From Telmatospirillum sp. J64-1 (GTDB lineage: Bacteria; Pseudomonadota; Alphaproteobacteria; Rhodospirillales; Magnetospirillaceae): a stretch of DNA of 64,000 nt. The notes beneath the pieces were generated by a model. It saw only the letters and a program-made list of their open reading frames with translations. It was not told the DNA's origin and made no database searches. Shown here piece by piece: positions 50,478-59,442 of this stretch (positions are counted from its first letter, which is position 1; the number at the start of each line of letters is the position of its first letter). The stretch is from the NCBI RefSeq assembly GCF_006980715.1, contig NZ_SBHN01000003.1:174727-238726 (forward strand), written 5' to 3'. The translations under genes were made by a program, and so were the position numbers.

Positions 50478-50672
50478 CACGCCGCCCCGATCCGGACTCT
50501 CTAAGCCCGACTGCCTACGCTCCGGCACCGAATGCTGCCTCGGCTCAACCGATCCCGGCCCATTGTTTCCGACTAAGAGACAATTAAGTTCCAGACCGCC
50601 TCTTTGTGCCTTGCGCCGGAAGGCTCATATTCGCTCCACATGAATTTTTTATCCGATGGTGGAGACGCACAG

Positions 50673-51272
50673 ATGGCGAAAATTCTCGTTCTTTACTACA
50701 GCGGCTGGGGTCATATCGAGCAGATGGCCAAGGCTGCCTGCGAGGGTGTACGGGAAGCCGGCGGCGAGGCCGTGCTCAAGCGCGTGCCCGAGCTGGTGCC
50801 TGAAGACGTCGCCAAGCAATCCTACATGAAGCTGGACCAGGATGCCCCCATCGCCAGCCCCAATGAACTGGCCGATTACGACGGTTTCCTGATCGGTTCG
50901 CCCACGCGCTTCGGCAACATGGCCGCGCAGATGCGCAACTTCCTCGACCAGACGGGTGGGCTGTGGGCCAAGGGTGCCCTGGTCGGCAAGCCCGCCGGCG
51001 CCTTCACCAGCACCGCCAGCCAGCATGGCGGCCAGGAAACCACCCTGACCTCGATGCATACCACCTTCCTGCATCACGGCATGGTGGTGGTCGGCCTGCC
51101 CTACACGACACCCGACCTGACCAATCTGGATGAGGTTTCGGGCGGCACCCCCTATGGCGCCAGCACCCTGGCCGCCGGCGACGGTTCGCGCCAGCCGAGC
51201 GAGGCCGAGCTGCGCATGATGCGCTTCCAGGCCGCCCATCTGACGCGCATCGCCGACAAGTTGAAGGGCTAA
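50673..51272 (+). CDS. wrbA: NAD(P)H:quinone oxidoreductase, WrbA family
   Basis: 199 aa from the ATG at 50673 ([20 protein letters not shown]), with GGAG upstream. Flavodoxin-like FMN-binding loops: [27 protein letters not shown] and [11 protein letters not shown]; the C-terminus [19 protein letters not shown] is specific to WrbA. It reduces quinones by two electrons, avoiding semiquinones. The gene stands alone, 195 bases after the MoxR cluster, a gap that shows nothing else recognisable. Confidence 0.96.
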   Translation: MAKILVLYYSGWGHIEQMAKAACEGVREAGGEAVLKRVPELVPEDVAKQSYMKLDQDAPIASPNELADYDGFLIGSPTRFGNMAAQMRNFLDQTGGLWAKGALVGKPAGAFTSTASQHGGQETTLTSMHTTFLHHGMVVVGLPYTTPDLTNLDEVSGGTPYGASTLAAGDGSRQPSEAELRMMRFQAAHLTRIADKLKG

Positions 51273-51369
51273 CCTTCCTTCGAGACGGCCCTGCGGACCT
51301 CCTCAGGATGAGGTTCAAGCTGTTGAAACAGCCTCATCTTGAGGAGCCGCTTCAGCGGCGTCTCGAGGG
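51273..51369. repeat. Repeat family B, inverted pair (copy 2)
   Basis: The left arm 51273-51313 (CTTCGAGACGGCC then CCTCAGGATGAGG) and right arm 51332-51369 (CCTCATCTTGAGGAGCCGC then GCGTCTCGAGGG) are inverted across an 18-base spacer. It lies immediately after the wrbA stop and may serve as its terminator. Confidence 0.75.
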
Positions 51370-51420
51370 GCGAAGGCGGACCAAAAATCCCCTCCCGCTT
51401 TCCCCGAAAGGACACAGACC

Positions 51421-52113
51421 ATGATCGACCACCGCCCCTTCGAAAGCCTGGGCCGTTTCACCAATGACTGGCTGAACGCCCGCTATCATTTCAGCTTCGC
51501 CGATTATTACGACCGCAACCGCATGGGTTGGGGGGTGCTGCGGGTCTGGAACGACGACCAGGTCCGGCCCCATAAGGGCTTCCCGCCCCACGGGCACCGC
51601 GACATGGAGATCATCACCTATGTCCGCCGGGGCGCCGTCAGCCACGAGGACGGGCTGGGCAACAAGGGCCGCACGATTGCCGGGGACGTGCAGGTGATGT
51701 CGGCGGGTACCGGCATCATGCATGCCGAATACAACCGCGAGGACGAGGACACCCTGCTCTTCCAGATCTGGATCATCCCCGATCGCGCAGGCCACGCGCC
51801 GCGCTGGGAAACCCGTTCCTTCCCCAAGGAGCCGGGTTCGGGTCTGGTGCCGCTGGCGTCCGGGCGCGCCGAGCATAAGGACGCCCTGATCATCCATCAG
51901 GACGCGGCGATCCTGGGCGGCACCCTGGCCACCGGCAAGACCTTCGAGCATCCGATCAAGGGCCGCCGCGCCTATCTGGTCGCCGCCACCGGGCGTATCC
52001 GCGTTAACGGCACCGAACTCGGTCCCCGCGACGGCGCGGCCATCGAGGACGAGGACAGCATCGTCATCGAAGCGCTGGAGGATTCCGAAGTGGTCCTGGC
52101 GGATTTGCCGTAA
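51421..52113 (+). CDS. Pirin family protein
   Basis: 230 aa, bicupin. The Fe ligands H57, H59, H101 and E103 match human pirin in spacing: FPPHGHRDMEIITYV and GTGIMHAEYN. GLGNKGRTIAGDVQVMSAG links them. Bacterial pirins (YhhW-like) can act as quercetin dioxygenases or regulators of pyruvate metabolism. GAAAGGACAC precedes the ATG. It is flanked by repeat B elements on both sides. Confidence 0.94.
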   Translation: MIDHRPFESLGRFTNDWLNARYHFSFADYYDRNRMGWGVLRVWNDDQVRPHKGFPPHGHRDMEIITYVRRGAVSHEDGLGNKGRTIAGDVQVMSAGTGIMHAEYNREDEDTLLFQIWIIPDRAGHAPRWETRSFPKEPGSGLVPLASGRAEHKDALIIHQDAAILGGTLATGKTFEHPIKGRRAYLVAATGRIRVNGTELGPRDGAAIEDEDSIVIEALEDSEVVLADLP

Positions 52114-52131
52114 AGCCAGACCGGCCCGTTC

Positions 52132-52173
52132 CATCCTTCGAGACCGACCTACTAGGGCCGTCTCGAAGGATGC
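52132..52173. repeat. Repeat family B, compact palindrome (copy 3)
   Basis: The arms CATCCTTCGAGAC (52132-52145) and GTCTCGAAGGATG (52160-52172) enclose CGACCTACTAGGGCC. This short form looks like the outer ends of the longer copies joined together. It lies between the convergent pirin and ADP-ribosylglycohydrolase genes. Confidence 0.7.
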
Positions 52174-52180
52174 CCGGCCC

Positions 52181-53191
52181 TCACGCCTCGGCGGGTGCGG
52201 AGATACGCCAGCATTTTTCCGCGAGGGCGATCAGCGACTCGTAGCCCCATTGCCCCTTGTCGTTGAGGCGGCGGACGAAATCGGTGGGAATGGCGGAAAG
52301 GCCGAGATGGGCGCCGGAAATGGCCCCGGCCATGGCGGCCACCGAATCGGTGTCGCCGCCGCCTTCGATGGCGATGGCGATGGTTTCCACATAATCGCGC
52401 GGATTGCGCAGGAAGGCGTAAAGCGCCCAGAGCACGCTGGGCACCACGAAAGCCGAGATGCCGCCACGCCAACGGCTGTCCACCCCCGGCGGCAGGCCGA
52501 ATTGCGACACGGCCTTGGCCGCCTGGCCCGGCGGCAGGTCCAGCACGCCGCGCAACTGCCGCAGGCCGCCCGCCATGGTCGGGTCCAGACGCTGGGCCCA
52601 GTTGCGCAAGGGTTCGAGGAACCCCGCATCCACCGGACGGCCCCGTGCCGCCAGCGCCACGGCCCCGGCGATGACCACCGCCCCGGCCGAACAGCGCGGG
52701 TCGGCATGGGTGATGCGCCCCTGGTCGTGGGCGTTGCGGATCAGCGAAGCCGTATCCTCGCCATGCATCAGGCCGATGGGCCCGGCCCGCATGGCGCTGC
52801 CATTGCCGGCGGCCGGCGGCGGCGCCCCGGCTTCGTCCCAGGCCATCCCCTCGATCAGGCGCCGCGCCGCCTGGGCGGTGGTGCGGCCTTCGCCGACCAC
52901 GCGGCCCTCGGCGAACAGGGCGCCGATCCGCCGGGCATAGTCCGCGGGATCGAAACGGCCCAGGGCGGCATAGCTGATCAACAATTCGCGCGCCAATTGG
53001 GAATCGTCGGAATATTGCCCGAACGCGAAGCCGTCGCGCGTCATCGGCGGCGGCCTGCGCGTCCGCACCCAGTCACGCGCATAGACGGCGCATTCCTCGG
53101 GCGACCGGCCTTCCACCAGGAAGCCCAGCGCATCCCCCACGCATTGCCCGATCAGGCAGCCCGCGAAGCGGTCCTTGCTCAAGCTCGTCAT
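52181..53191 (-). CDS. ADP-ribosylglycohydrolase family protein (DraG/ARH-like)
   Basis: 336 aa. Opening block RFAGCLIGQCVGDALGFLVE; metal-binding SDDSQLA (ligands S-D-D) and C-terminal EGGGDTDSVAAMAGAI with D-x-D. These ligate two Mg/Mn ions in the family, which removes ADP-ribose from proteins or small molecules. DraG of Rhodospirillum controls nitrogenase, but no nif, draT or glnB gene is here, so it could equally act on other ADP-ribosylated targets. The last residues lie beside repeat B copy 3. Confidence 0.92.
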   Translation of the reverse strand: MTSLSKDRFAGCLIGQCVGDALGFLVEGRSPEECAVYARDWVRTRRPPPMTRDGFAFGQYSDDSQLARELLISYAALGRFDPADYARRIGALFAEGRVVGEGRTTAQAARRLIEGMAWDEAGAPPPAAGNGSAMRAGPIGLMHGEDTASLIRNAHDQGRITHADPRCSAGAVVIAGAVALAARGRPVDAGFLEPLRNWAQRLDPTMAGGLRQLRGVLDLPPGQAAKAVSQFGLPPGVDSRWRGGISAFVVPSVLWALYAFLRNPRDYVETIAIAIEGGGDTDSVAAMAGAISGAHLGLSAIPTDFVRRLNDKGQWGYESLIALAEKCWRISAPAEA

Positions 53192-53226
53192 GGCCGGCCT
53201 TCCTCCCCTTCCGAAGGATTGTGGTA

Positions 53227-54213
53227 TCAGCGTCGCGGCGGCTCGAACTCCGCCACCACGGGGGCATGATAGGTTTCCGGAGAGCCCCGGATCAGGCCCG
53301 GCGACACCAGTTCATCGCCCAATGTCTCGTTATGGACCTCGCAATGCCGGTACCAGCCCAGCAGGGGGCGGGACACCAGGATATGGTCCAGCATCTGGCG
53401 CCTGCCCAGATGGATCGCCGAAAAGCGCTGGGACTCCGACAGCGAGCGGTCCAGCGGCACCATGATCCGCCCGGCGAGATGGCCGTTGGCGGCATCCTCC
53501 TCGTCACCGCAGATGATGCGCAAGGGCGGATCCCGCTCTTCCGCATTGAAGTCGCCGCAGACCACGACCAGGGCTTCCGGGTCGTCGTCGAACAGGCGGT
53601 CGAGCAGCAGGCGGACCTCCAGCGCCTGTCCGGCGGCCTTGATGGTGGCGAGGAAATATCCCTCGGCCCAGCCGCCGATGCTCTGCCACACCCCATGCCC
53701 CTTCTGGCCCGGCAGGAAGGAGGCGCGCGGGGCGCGCAGATGCAGGTTCAGCACATGCAGCCGCTGTCCGGTCTCCAATGTCACCACGCTGTGCAGGAAA
53801 GGACGGTCCCATTCCACATCCATGCCGTCCTCCCCCTCCGAACTGGTCACCGAGCAATGACGGGGGCGGTCCACCAGATCGTGCCAGACCTGGGTATGGC
53901 TCTCGATGGGGAAACGCGACATCAGCACTAGGTTATGCCTGTCTGCAGGCTTCCCGCCGCTGCTGCTTTCCATGCAGACCCGGTGGTAGCCCGCATATTC
54001 CGTGCCCTCGACCAGGGCATCCAGGGCGGCCAGGGAACGCGGCCCCTTCTTGCCGCCTTCGGCATTGACCTCCTGCAGGCATAGGAGATCGGCGCGCAGG
54101 CGATGCAATTGCGGGCGCAGGACCCTCAGGCGGTCGTCGAAATCGATGCCGTCCTCTGGCTCGGTGTCGAGGTTTTCCAGATTGAAGGTGGCGATGCGCA
54201 ACGTCAGGCTCAT
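53227..54213 (-). CDS. Endonuclease/exonuclease/phosphatase (EEP) superfamily protein
   Basis: 328 aa. Motifs in order: IATFNLENL, LLCLQEVNAEGG (catalytic Glu), LVLMSRFPIE, LHVLNLHLRA, VVCGDFNAEERDPPLR (Asp/Asn pair) and MLDHILVSRPL (Asp-His). The fold covers exonuclease III, sphingomyelinase and phosphoesterase members; the substrate is unknown. There is no signal peptide, so it is cytoplasmic. It ends 35 bases upstream of the ADP-ribosylglycohydrolase start on the same strand, so the two may be co-transcribed, giving a possible nucleotide-clearing pair. Confidence 0.9.
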   Translation of the reverse strand: MSLTLRIATFNLENLDTEPEDGIDFDDRLRVLRPQLHRLRADLLCLQEVNAEGGKKGPRSLAALDALVEGTEYAGYHRVCMESSSGGKPADRHNLVLMSRFPIESHTQVWHDLVDRPRHCSVTSSEGEDGMDVEWDRPFLHSVVTLETGQRLHVLNLHLRAPRASFLPGQKGHGVWQSIGGWAEGYFLATIKAAGQALEVRLLLDRLFDDDPEALVVVCGDFNAEERDPPLRIICGDEEDAANGHLAGRIMVPLDRSLSESQRFSAIHLGRRQMLDHILVSRPLLGWYRHCEVHNETLGDELVSPGLIRGSPETYHAPVVAEFEPPRR

Positions 54214-54513
54214 CCTTTCGGGCTCCCAATGGACGGCCCCTTTAGATGGCGGCGCCGCCCCCTTTCGCCAATGCCCCCGTTTTCAGCCCTTGCGGGTGGC
54301 GACTCAAGTATAAGCCCTCCTTTCTCCTTATCCCAAGGGCAAAGCCCTACAGAGAAGCCGGTTGCGGCTGCTTGCGGCAATAGTGTATTGGTCGAAGCTG
54401 GGGAAGGGGCTCCCATTCGGTTTGTGCCGATCGGGGAAATCAGTCTTGATGTGTAGTAGGCAGCCGCCCCCACAGGGGAGGGGACGGTTGTTTCGGGTGG
54501 AACGAGGGGGGCC
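54214..54513. promoter_or_regulatory. 300-base divergent gap between the EEP gene and cheZ
   Basis: It holds the two outward promoters and a ribosome binding site GAGGGGGG just before the cheZ ATG. I see no clear -35/-10 pair, no long palindrome and no reading frame worth calling. Confidence 0.4.
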
Positions 54514-55293
54514 ATGACCACAGGTACGGAAAAGAAATTGTTCACCGCCGAAATCCAGCGGATGCGCATGAAAAACGCACCTGCCGCCTCGGTCTCCTTG
54601 GGCTTGCCGGCGGGGATGACGGAAGGCGGCACAGCGGAAATCCTGGCCGCCATCGGCAGCTTGAAGGGGGATATCGCCCGGCTGGAGCGCATGCTGGCGC
54701 CCGAGCCCGAAATCCCGGCCGAAGAGGCGCAGCAGAGCGAGGCGGACAGCCTGCTCGAAAGCAAGAAGGCCGAGGTCCAGCTCCTGCGCACCGAATTGCG
54801 GGCCCTGGCGGTCTGCATCCAGCAGACCAAGCAGGAAATCGCGGCCTTGCGTCCGTCCTATAGCGACGACGACCGCCTGATGGCCGTGACCTTCGAACTG
54901 GACGCCATCGTCACCGCGACCGAACGCGCCACCCAGAACATCCTGGATGCGTCGGAAAGGATCGACAACCTCAGCCACAACATCCGCTCGCAGGCCCAGG
55001 ACAGCCACACGCAGCAGCTGGCCGAGGAAATCGTCGAGCATGTGGTGACCATCTTCGAGGCCTGCAACTTCCAGGACATCACCGGCCAGCGCATCACCAA
55101 GGTCGTCAACACGCTGAAATACATCGAGGACCGGGTCAACGCCATGGTCGAGATCTGGGGCGCCGACGGCTTCCTCGACCTTCCCCAGGCGGTCGAAGAC
55201 AAGCCGGAAGACGACGACAGCAAGCTGCTCAACGGCCCGCAGCTCGAGAACAAGGGCATCAGCCAGGACGAGATCGACAAGCTGTTCGGCTGA
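54514..55293 (+). CDS. cheZ: Protein phosphatase CheZ
   Basis: 259 aa. The long helical hairpin has the catalytic region FEACNFQDITGQRITKVVNT, with D188 and Q192 equivalent to E. coli D143 and Q147 that position water for CheY-P hydrolysis. The C-terminus SQDEIDKLFG is the CheY-binding tail and resembles the FliM N-terminal CheY-binding peptide. The gene sits alone, away from any che or fla cluster. CheZ is unusual in alphaproteobacteria at large but present in Rhodospirillales. GAGGGGGG precedes the ATG. Confidence 0.92.
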   Translation: MTTGTEKKLFTAEIQRMRMKNAPAASVSLGLPAGMTEGGTAEILAAIGSLKGDIARLERMLAPEPEIPAEEAQQSEADSLLESKKAEVQLLRTELRALAVCIQQTKQEIAALRPSYSDDDRLMAVTFELDAIVTATERATQNILDASERIDNLSHNIRSQAQDSHTQQLAEEIVEHVVTIFEACNFQDITGQRITKVVNTLKYIEDRVNAMVEIWGADGFLDLPQAVEDKPEDDDSKLLNGPQLENKGISQDEIDKLFG

Positions 55294-55330
55294 GAACGCG
55301 AAAGCAGAAGCCTTGGCTTCAAGGGATCTC

Positions 55331-55382
55331 TTGGGCTCCGCCCAAGCCCGCAAAGGGCCTAAAGGCCCTTTGATCCCTTTGA
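55331..55382 (+). repeat. Repeat family C, double hairpin (copy 4)
   Basis: TTGGGC-TCC-GCCCAA followed by GCCCGC and AAAGGGCC-taa-GGCCCTTT, then GATCCCTTT. It lies in the 317-base gene-free stretch 55294-55610 after cheZ. The 3' part is almost identical to the element at 28751. Confidence 0.65.
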
Positions 55383-55412
55383 TTTCGTAGGGCCCCGGAG
55401 CCCGAGGGTCCG

Positions 55413-55526
55413 CCTCACCCTTCGAGACGCCGCTGACGCGGCTCCTCAGGGTGAGGCTAATTTTATATTTTATTCAAAGAGATAAACCTCATGCTGAGGA
55501 GGCCCAAAGGGCCGTCTCGAAGCATG
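55413..55526. repeat. Repeat family B, long inverted repeat (copy 4)
   Basis: The left arm 55413-55457 (CCTCACCCTTCGAGACG to CTCAGGGTGAGG) and right arm 55487-55526 (CCTCATGCTGAGGAGGCCC to GTCTCGAAGCATG) are separated by an AT-rich spacer of about 30 bases, as in copy 1. Together with repeat C copy 4 it fills most of the gap between cheZ and the PCu(A)C gene. Confidence 0.8.
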
Positions 55527-55610
55527 GGCTGGCGCTCGGACAATTCTTCGCAAGTTTTCCGGCCTGAGGAAAAGCGCTTTTCCCTTCCTCCAGGTGCCAG
55601 TTTCCCTCGC

Positions 55611-56117
55611 TCAGTGATGCTGCCCGCGATGGCCGTGGCCGCCCTGGTGCCCCTCGGGGACATCCCTCAGCATGGCACCGACGCCGCGCACCTCCATCTG
55701 GATCTCCAGGCTTCCGGCCTGTTCGAATTCCAGGGTCACCGGAACGACTTCATCCTGCACCAGGGGCTTTTCCAGCCCGATGAACATCACATGCAGGCCT
55801 CCCGGCTGCATGCTGACCGTCTCGCCCGGCGGCAGGTCGATGTGATCGACCGGACGCATCCGCATGACCTCGCCCTCCCGGACATGGGTATGCAGTTCCA
55901 CATCGGGGGCGATGGGCGAGCTGGCGCCGACCAGCCGGTCGGGTTGTTCGCCGTTATTGACGATCTGCATGAAACCGCCGCCCACCCGCGCCGTCGGCGG
56001 GGTGGCCCGTGCCCAGGGCTCGGAAACCGTGATGGAACCGGCGGTGAATTCCGCCGCCATGGCCGGCTGCACAAAAGCCGCGACGGCCAGACCGGCGGCG
56101 AGCAAGATGGTCTTCAT
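55611..56117 (-). CDS. Periplasmic copper chaperone PCu(A)C
   Basis: 168 aa. Signal peptide MKTILLAAGLAVAAFVQPAM (cleavage near AMAA). The copper motif H-x10-M-x21-H-x-M is perfect: H76, M87, H109, M111. The C-terminal tail is His/Gly-rich (HQGGHGHRGQHH), an extra metal site seen in many homologues. PCu(A)C hands Cu(I) to the CuA centre of cytochrome oxidase together with Sco; the oxidase and Cox11 genes are about 37 kb away in the same window. It is 29 bases downstream of rnhA. Confidence 0.95.
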   Translation of the reverse strand: MKTILLAAGLAVAAFVQPAMAAEFTAGSITVSEPWARATPPTARVGGGFMQIVNNGEQPDRLVGASSPIAPDVELHTHVREGEVMRMRPVDHIDLPPGETVSMQPGGLHVMFIGLEKPLVQDEVVPVTLEFEQAGSLEIQMEVRGVGAMLRDVPEGHQGGHGHRGQHH

Positions 56118-56146
56118 TCATACCCTCCCCAATGGAAAGCGCAGGA

Positions 56147-56605
56147 TCACGCTTCTGCTGCTTCCTTCAGGCCCTTGCGGGCCAGTTCGTCGGCTCTTTC
56201 ATTCTCGGGATGACCGGCATGGCCCTTGACCCAGTGCCAGGTGATGGAATGACGGGCGGCGGCCTCGTCCAGGGCCTTCCACAGATCCTCGTTCTTCACC
56301 GGCTTCTTGTCGGCGGTCTTCCAGCCCCGCGCCTTCCAGCCCTTGATCCATTCCGAAATGCCTTTCTGCACATATTGGCTGTCGGTATAGACGGCAACCT
56401 TGCAGGGGCGGGTCAGGGCGGACAGCCCCTGGATGACCGCCATCATCTCCATGCGGTTGTTGGTGGTCGCTGGTTCCCCGCCGCAGAGTTCCTTCTCGAC
56501 GCCGCGAAAGCGCAGGATCGCGCCCCAGCCGCCGGGGCCGGGATTGCCCGAACAGGCGCCGTCGGTGAAGAGTTCCACCACGTCGGGCGAAGCGGACTCG
56601 CTCAT
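56147..56605 (-). CDS. rnhA: Ribonuclease HI
   Basis: 152 aa. The DEDD active site is visible: D15 ([17 protein letters not shown]), E52 (NNRMEMMAV), D74 (VYTDSQYV) and D138 (NERADELA), with the catalytic His loop VKGHAGH. It removes the RNA strand of RNA-DNA hybrids. Its start overlaps the thrB stop by four bases (ATGA). It is the third gene of the operon ispH-thrB-rnhA. Confidence 0.97.
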   Translation of the reverse strand: MSESASPDVVELFTDGACSGNPGPGGWGAILRFRGVEKELCGGEPATTNNRMEMMAVIQGLSALTRPCKVAVYTDSQYVQKGISEWIKGWKARGWKTADKKPVKNEDLWKALDEAAARHSITWHWVKGHAGHPENERADELARKGLKEAAEA

Positions 56606-57570
56606 GCCGCTTCCAGGCCGTAGGCGCCGGGGCTGGTGACGCCGCTGTGGAAGCGCAGCTTGTGCAGGTATTCCAGCGGATCCTTGCGCTTGACCAGGGC
56701 ACCGGCGGGCGTGTTCAGCCAGTCATAAAGGCGGGTCAGCAGGAAGCGCATGGCGCTGCCGCGCGCCAGCAGCGGCAAGGCCGCCAGTTCCTCCGTCGTG
56801 ATCGGACGCACGCGGCGATAGCCGTTCAGCATCATCCGCGCCTTGGTGGCATTGAAGGCGCCGTCCGGCTCGAAGCACCAGGCATTCAGGCAGATAGCGA
56901 TATCATAGGCGAAGAAGTCGGTGCAGGCGAAATAGAAGTCGATGATCCCCGAGACCCGGTTGCCCAGGAAGAAGACGTTGTCGGGGAACAAGTCGGCATG
57001 GATGACCCCCTTGGGCAGGTCGGTCGGCCACTGCGCCTCCAGCAGGTCCAGTTCCTCGCGCAGGACGGCGGCGAGGCCGGGACGCACCTCGTCGGCGCGG
57101 TCCTGTTCGGCCTCGAACAGCGGCCGCCAGCCGGAAACCGACAGGCTGTTGGGCCTGGTGCCGGGGAAACCGGCGCCGGCCAAATGCATCTCGGCCATGG
57201 CCCCGCCCAGCAATCCGCAATGTTCGGCAGTGATGCGCCGGGGCGACATGCCTTGCAGGAAGGTGATGATGCAGGCCGGGCGGCCGCAAAGCTCGCGCAG
57301 GGATTCGCCGTCGCGGCCATGGATCGGCGTGGGACAGGCCAGGCCGTTTTCCGCCAGATGCTCCATCAGGCCGATGAAGAAGGGCAGATCCTCGCGCCGC
57401 ACGCGCTTCTCGTAGAGCGTCAGGATGAAGCTGCCGGTGGTGGTCTGCAGCAGGTAGTTGGAATTCTCCACCCCTTCGGCGATGCCCTTGCAGGAGACGA
57501 CTTCGCCAATCTGGTACTGAGCGACGAAGGCGAACAATTCCTCGTCGGAAACTTCGGTATAAACGGCCAT
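56602..57570 (-). CDS. thrB: Homoserine kinase (ThrB type II)
   Basis: 322 aa from the ATG at 57570 ([20 protein letters not shown]). This is the choline-kinase-like (APH-fold) form, with the ATP site [20 protein letters not shown], the catalytic loop [14 protein letters not shown] and metal DFY in GIIDFYFAC. It phosphorylates homoserine toward threonine. It begins eight bases after ispH and overlaps rnhA. It differs from the GHMP-type ThrB of E. coli. Confidence 0.95.
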   Translation of the reverse strand: MAVYTEVSDEELFAFVAQYQIGEVVSCKGIAEGVENSNYLLQTTTGSFILTLYEKRVRREDLPFFIGLMEHLAENGLACPTPIHGRDGESLRELCGRPACIITFLQGMSPRRITAEHCGLLGGAMAEMHLAGAGFPGTRPNSLSVSGWRPLFEAEQDRADEVRPGLAAVLREELDLLEAQWPTDLPKGVIHADLFPDNVFFLGNRVSGIIDFYFACTDFFAYDIAICLNAWCFEPDGAFNATKARMMLNGYRRVRPITTEELAALPLLARGSAMRFLLTRLYDWLNTPAGALVKRKDPLEYLHKLRFHSGVTSPGAYGLEAA

Positions 57571-57578
57571 GGATAGTC

Positions 57579-58523
57579 CTAGGCGGTAAGCGCGGCGGGC
57601 AGTTTGAAGGAAATCGTCTCGTCCGTCACCGTCACTTCCTCGATCGTGACGTCGAAATGGGTACGCGCGGCGTCCAGCACTTCCTCGATCAGGATGTCGG
57701 GGGCCGAGGCCCCGGCGGTGACGCCCAGCACGGAGATGTCGGCCAAGGTCGACCAATCCAGGTCGGAGGCCCGCTGCACCAGCATCGAACGTTCGCAGCC
57801 GCTGCGCGCCGCCACTTCCACCAGGCGCTTGGAATTCGACGAATTGGGCGCCCCCACGACCATCAGCGCATCGCAGCGCCCGGCAATGGCCTTGACCGCC
57901 TGCTGGCGGTTGGTGGTGGCATAGCAGATATCCTCCTTGCGCGGCCCGACCATGGCGGGGAAACGGGCGCGCAGGGCCTCGACGATGGCGGCGGTGTCGT
58001 CCACCGACAAGGTGGTCTGGGTGATGAAGGACAGCTTTTCCGGATCGGCCGGTTCGAGCTTCGCCACATCCTCCAGCGTTTCCACCAGGATCATCGTCCC
58101 TTCGGGAACCTGGCCCATGGTGCCCACCACTTCGGGATGGCCGGCATGGCCGATCATGATGATCTGGCGGCCGTCGCGCCAATGCTGCTGGGCCTCGTAA
58201 TGGACCTTGGTGACCAGCGGGCAGGTGGCGTCGAGATAGAAGAGATTGCGGCGCTCGGCCTCGGCCGGCACCGATTGCGGCACGCCATGGGCGGAAAAGA
58301 TCACCGGCACGCCATCGGGCACGTCGTCCAGTTCATCGACGAAAATGGCGCCCTTGGCCTTCAGGTCCTCGACCACGAAGCGGTTGTGCACGATCTCGTG
58401 GCGCACATAGACCGGCCGGCCATATCTGCGCAGCGCCTCCTCGACGATATGGATGGCGCGGTCGACGCCGGCGCAGAAGCCACGAGGGCTGGCGAGCAGA
58501 ATGGTCAGCTTCTGTTTCGTCAT
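57579..58523 (-). CDS. ispH: 4-hydroxy-3-methylbut-2-enyl diphosphate reductase
   Basis: 314 aa from the ATG at 58523 ([20 protein letters not shown]). The three 4Fe-4S cysteines are C17 ([10 protein letters not shown]), C101 ([11 protein letters not shown]) and C200 ([11 protein letters not shown]); [11 protein letters not shown] is the substrate loop. It makes IPP and DMAPP in the last step of the MEP pathway, which feeds the quinone tail made by the polyprenyl synthase at 38.3 kb. It is first in ispH-thrB-rnhA. The 240 bases upstream, shared with the divergent lipoprotein gene, hold no other feature I can name. Confidence 0.98.
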   Translation of the reverse strand: MTKQKLTILLASPRGFCAGVDRAIHIVEEALRRYGRPVYVRHEIVHNRFVVEDLKAKGAIFVDELDDVPDGVPVIFSAHGVPQSVPAEAERRNLFYLDATCPLVTKVHYEAQQHWRDGRQIIMIGHAGHPEVVGTMGQVPEGTMILVETLEDVAKLEPADPEKLSFITQTTLSVDDTAAIVEALRARFPAMVGPRKEDICYATTNRQQAVKAIAGRCDALMVVGAPNSSNSKRLVEVAARSGCERSMLVQRASDLDWSTLADISVLGVTAGASAPDILIEEVLDAARTHFDVTIEEVTVTDETISFKLPAALTA

Positions 58524-58763
58524 GACAGGCCGTTGTTGTTCCTGAAGGTATCCCATTGCCATCCGCAAGGAATAGAAGAGCCCTATCCCTTGGCGCGGGC
58601 AGCATTGCCGTCTTGTGCGCCGTCGCGCGGTTCCGTAAAGTCTCGACGCCAGCAATAGCAGAATTGCACCGAAACAAAAAGGTAGTCGGCACCGCGCCCT
58701 CCGCCCTGCCATATGGGGGCAATACGGACGGTCTGCCGCTTATCCGAAAGGCCAGCCTTCCCC

Positions 58764-59282
58764 ATGCGTATTGCACCCTTTGCCGTCCTCGCCGCCGCTG
58801 CCCTGCTTTCCGCCTGCGGAACCTCCCAACGGGCCGAGGCACCGCCCTGCCCGCCCGTTTCCGTGCTGGCCGATGCAAGCGAGATGACCCGCTTCCGCCC
58901 CGGGCCGGGGCGCGACATCACCGATGTGGAACTGGAGGCCGAGATCACCGGCTTCCGCGGCAGCTGCGTCTATCGCGGCAATACGGCCCATATGACCCTG
59001 GCCGTCGCCATCGAGGTCAAGCGCGGCCCCGCCGCCCAGGGACGCGAGGCCGACCTGCCCTTCTTCCTGGCGATCCCCGCCTTCTATCCGGCCGACGAAG
59101 CCAAGGCAGTGCTGCCCGTGCGCATCGCTTTCCCGCCGAATGTGGAGGCCGTGCGTTATGTGGAAGAGAATATCGAGCTTACGGTGCCGATGAAGGAAGG
59201 CGAAGCGCTGGAGACCTATCGCATCTATCTCGGCCTGCAACTGGATGAAGCCCAGTTGGAGTATAATCGCCAACAAAGATAA
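58764..59282 (+). CDS. Probable outer-membrane lipoprotein, unknown function
   Basis: 172 aa from the ATG at 58764 (MRIAPFAVLAAAALLSACGT). Lipobox LLSAC with the acylated C18. Two further Cys (PPCPPVSV, GSCVYRG). The rest is a beta-sandwich-like domain with VELEAEITGFRGSCVYRGNT and RIYLGLQLDEAQLEYN. No family function is recognised. It precedes gcvT by 160 bases on the same strand but probably has its own transcript. Codon use is like that of its neighbours. Confidence 0.82.
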   Translation: MRIAPFAVLAAAALLSACGTSQRAEAPPCPPVSVLADASEMTRFRPGPGRDITDVELEAEITGFRGSCVYRGNTAHMTLAVAIEVKRGPAAQGREADLPFFLAIPAFYPADEAKAVLPVRIAFPPNVEAVRYVEENIELTVPMKEGEALETYRIYLGLQLDEAQLEYNRQQR

Positions 59283-59343
59283 CGTGACGTTGATTTTCTT
59301 TCGGCAGCACCTACACTCGCGCTAGAGGATTTCTGCCTGGACG

Positions 59344-59441
59344 TGCCGGTGACAGCGCACCGGGGCTTGAAAGGCCGCCTCCCCCATCGAAGATGAACGA
59401 AGGGCGGCCGGTCGCGACGACCGGCCGCCTTCCGAGGAGGG
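59344..59441 (+). promoter_or_regulatory. Structured leader upstream of gcvT
   Basis: Hairpin 1 is CCGGTG-acagcg-CACCGG (59346-59363). Hairpin 2 is a perfect 12-bp stem GGCGGCCGGTCG-cga-CGACCGGCCGCC (59403-59429) that ends six bases before the ribosome site AGGAGGG. GGCCGCC at 59373-59379 could pair instead with the 5' arm of hairpin 2, offering two exclusive folds. I do not see the conserved core of a glycine riboswitch. Confidence 0.5.
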
Positions 59442-59442
59442 A

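Noticed and set aside
52181..53191. Nitrogenase-regulating DraG
   Set aside because: No draT, nif or P-II genes in the window; only the broader ADP-ribosylglycohydrolase family can be supported.
59283..59442. Glycine riboswitch before gcvT
   Set aside because: The leader has strong stems, but I cannot find the conserved purine-rich aptamer core or the tandem layout; kept only as an unnamed structured leader.
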